From Thermoleptolyngbya sp046719575 (lineage in GTDB: Bacteria; Cyanobacteriota; Cyanobacteriia; Elainellales; Elainellaceae), in the NCBI GenBank assembly GCA_046719575.1, contig JBDNCP010000084.1, forward strand, positions 1 through 21,343: a stretch of 21,343 nt of DNA, read 5' to 3'. This document shows, piece by piece, positions 20,765 through 21,343 of this stretch (its first letter is position 1; each line of letters starts with the position of its first letter). Both the position numbers and the translations under genes were made by a program. The notes below the pieces were generated by a model. It was given only the letters and a program-made list of their open reading frames with translations. It ran no database searches and was not told the origin of the DNA.

Positions 20765-21343
20765 TCAAACCGGGTCAGATGGTAGCGGCATAGACTGACG
20801 CTTGACTTCGGAGGGGGCGTTTTCAAATGGCGGCTCGATCGACGGTTCATCTAGGACTAAATCTAGCGAGCGAGTGTCCTTGGCCGCAGCGGGGCGATCG
20901 CCATAGCTGACCGTTCCTACGTTAGCAGGGTTCAGTCCGCTCGGTGCAAGGGTTCCCGTAGAAGGGTTTCCGGGCGGCAGACCACCGGCGGGCAGCGCAC
21001 TGGCCAGGTTGGGGCCGACGATGCCGCCGGAGACGACCACCTTAAAAGCATCCTCTACGGACATCGCCAGGTTAATGACTTCGGTTTCGGGCACGACCGC
21101 GTACCAGCCCGTCGTTGGGTTGGGCGTGGTGGGAATGAACAGGCTCAGCATCTTGCCCGACAGGGGGGCGGCGATATCGGCAGTGAACGTGCTGGTGACA
21201 AAGGCGATCGCCCACACGCCGCGCCGGGGATATTCCACCAGCACCACCCGCCGAAACTTGTCGTTGGTGTCACGCAGCAGCGTTTCCAACAGTTGCTTCA
21301 GGGTTTTGTAGACCGCGCCCGCCAACGGAATGGCTTGCAGCAG
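20765..21343 (-). CDS. DUF502 family membrane protein, N-terminus outside window
   Basis: The frame is open to the window edge, beginning LLQAIPLAGAVYKTLKQLLE, so the first 60 or so residues are missing. The segment FRRVVLVEYPRRGVWAIAFVT and LFIPTTPNPTTGWYAVVPE are hallmarks of DUF502, a family of membrane proteins of unknown function. The membrane segments themselves probably lie in the missing N-terminal part. The last 75 residues are rich in Pro, Gly, Ser and Ala and look disordered. Position just upstream of nusB and ftsY is a common cyanobacterial arrangement. The gap to nusB is 73 bp, so the three are probably cotranscribed. Confidence 0.85.
   Translation of the reverse strand: MLQAIPLAGAVYKTLKQLLETLLRDTNDKFRRVVLVEYPRRGVWAIAFVTSTFTADIAAPLSGKMLSLFIPTTPNPTTGWYAVVPETEVINLAMSVEDAFKVVVSGGIVGPNLASALPAGGLPPGNPSTGTLAPSGLNPANVGTVSYGDRPAAAKDTRSLDLVLDEPSIEPPFENAPSEVKRQSMPLPSDPV

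Larger units (their letters stand above)
1..21343. repeat. HIP1 octamer GCGATCGC, more than 30 copies
   Basis: The palindrome GCGATCGC occurs more than 30 times across the window (for example near 2575, 3827, 5924, 6902, 7976, 9067, 11379, 14474, 16108, 17830 and 20507), in genes and spacers alike, often extended to GGCGATCGCC. This marks cyanobacterial DNA. Confidence 0.9.

Overview
This window looks like a chromosomal segment of a cyanobacterium. The octamer GCGATCGC (HIP1) occurs more than 30 times in 21 kb, far above chance, both inside and between genes. The gene groups are also typical of cyanobacteria: ssb divergent from mreB-mreC-mreD, and DUF502-nusB-ftsY in one line. Gene content and protein style suggest a filamentous Leptolyngbya-like organism, but that is inference; no rRNA is present to test it. 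No tRNA, rRNA, CRISPR array, phage gene or complete transposase gene was seen.

Layout. (1) 1-416: 3' end of transketolase on the + strand, then a hairpin-rich spacer. (2) 708-5216, minus strand: a complete polyamine ABC transporter operon in the order potA-potD-potB-potC. PotD is predicted to be a Tat-exported lipoprotein. A 92-bp MITE-like hairpin element lies between potD and potB, and paired opposite-strand G-quadruplex motifs fill the potB-potC gap. (3) 5217-6100: an 884-bp spacer that carries a nested inverted repeat and what looks like the 3' remnant of a gene on the minus strand. (4) 6101-9755, + strand: mrdA (PBP2) and a Tat-exported flavin amine oxidase that ends at a textbook terminator. 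(5) 9878-10018, minus strand: a 46-codon gene for a tiny exported peptide, with a perfect Shine-Dalgarno sequence and a structured leader. (6) 10294-10662: ssb (minus). It is followed by a 1.5-kb spacer full of short head-to-tail duplications. (7) 12190-14875, + strand: mreB, mreC, mreD. (8) 15199-15633: a short cyanobacterial protein of unknown function, followed by two different dispersed hairpin repeats lying side by side. (9) 15948-21343, minus strand: in transcription order DUF502 (partial), nusB, ftsY, an ECF sigma factor, an anti-sigma/cupin protein and rsmE.

How the genes work together. PBP2 and MreBCD are the core of the cell-elongation (rod) machinery, and here they lie about 4 kb apart on the same strand. 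PotABCD should import spermidine/putrescine, and the flavin amine oxidase might act on amines outside the cytoplasm; that link is only suggested by proximity. The sigma/anti-sigma pair should form a stress-sensing switch. FtsY, NusB and RsmE are housekeeping functions (membrane targeting, rRNA transcription, rRNA methylation).

The most notable points are the exported 46-aa peptide gene, two families of structured dispersed repeats with paired copies in this window, the G4-rich potB-potC junction, and at least a dozen short tandem duplications, one of which duplicates the mreD start codon.
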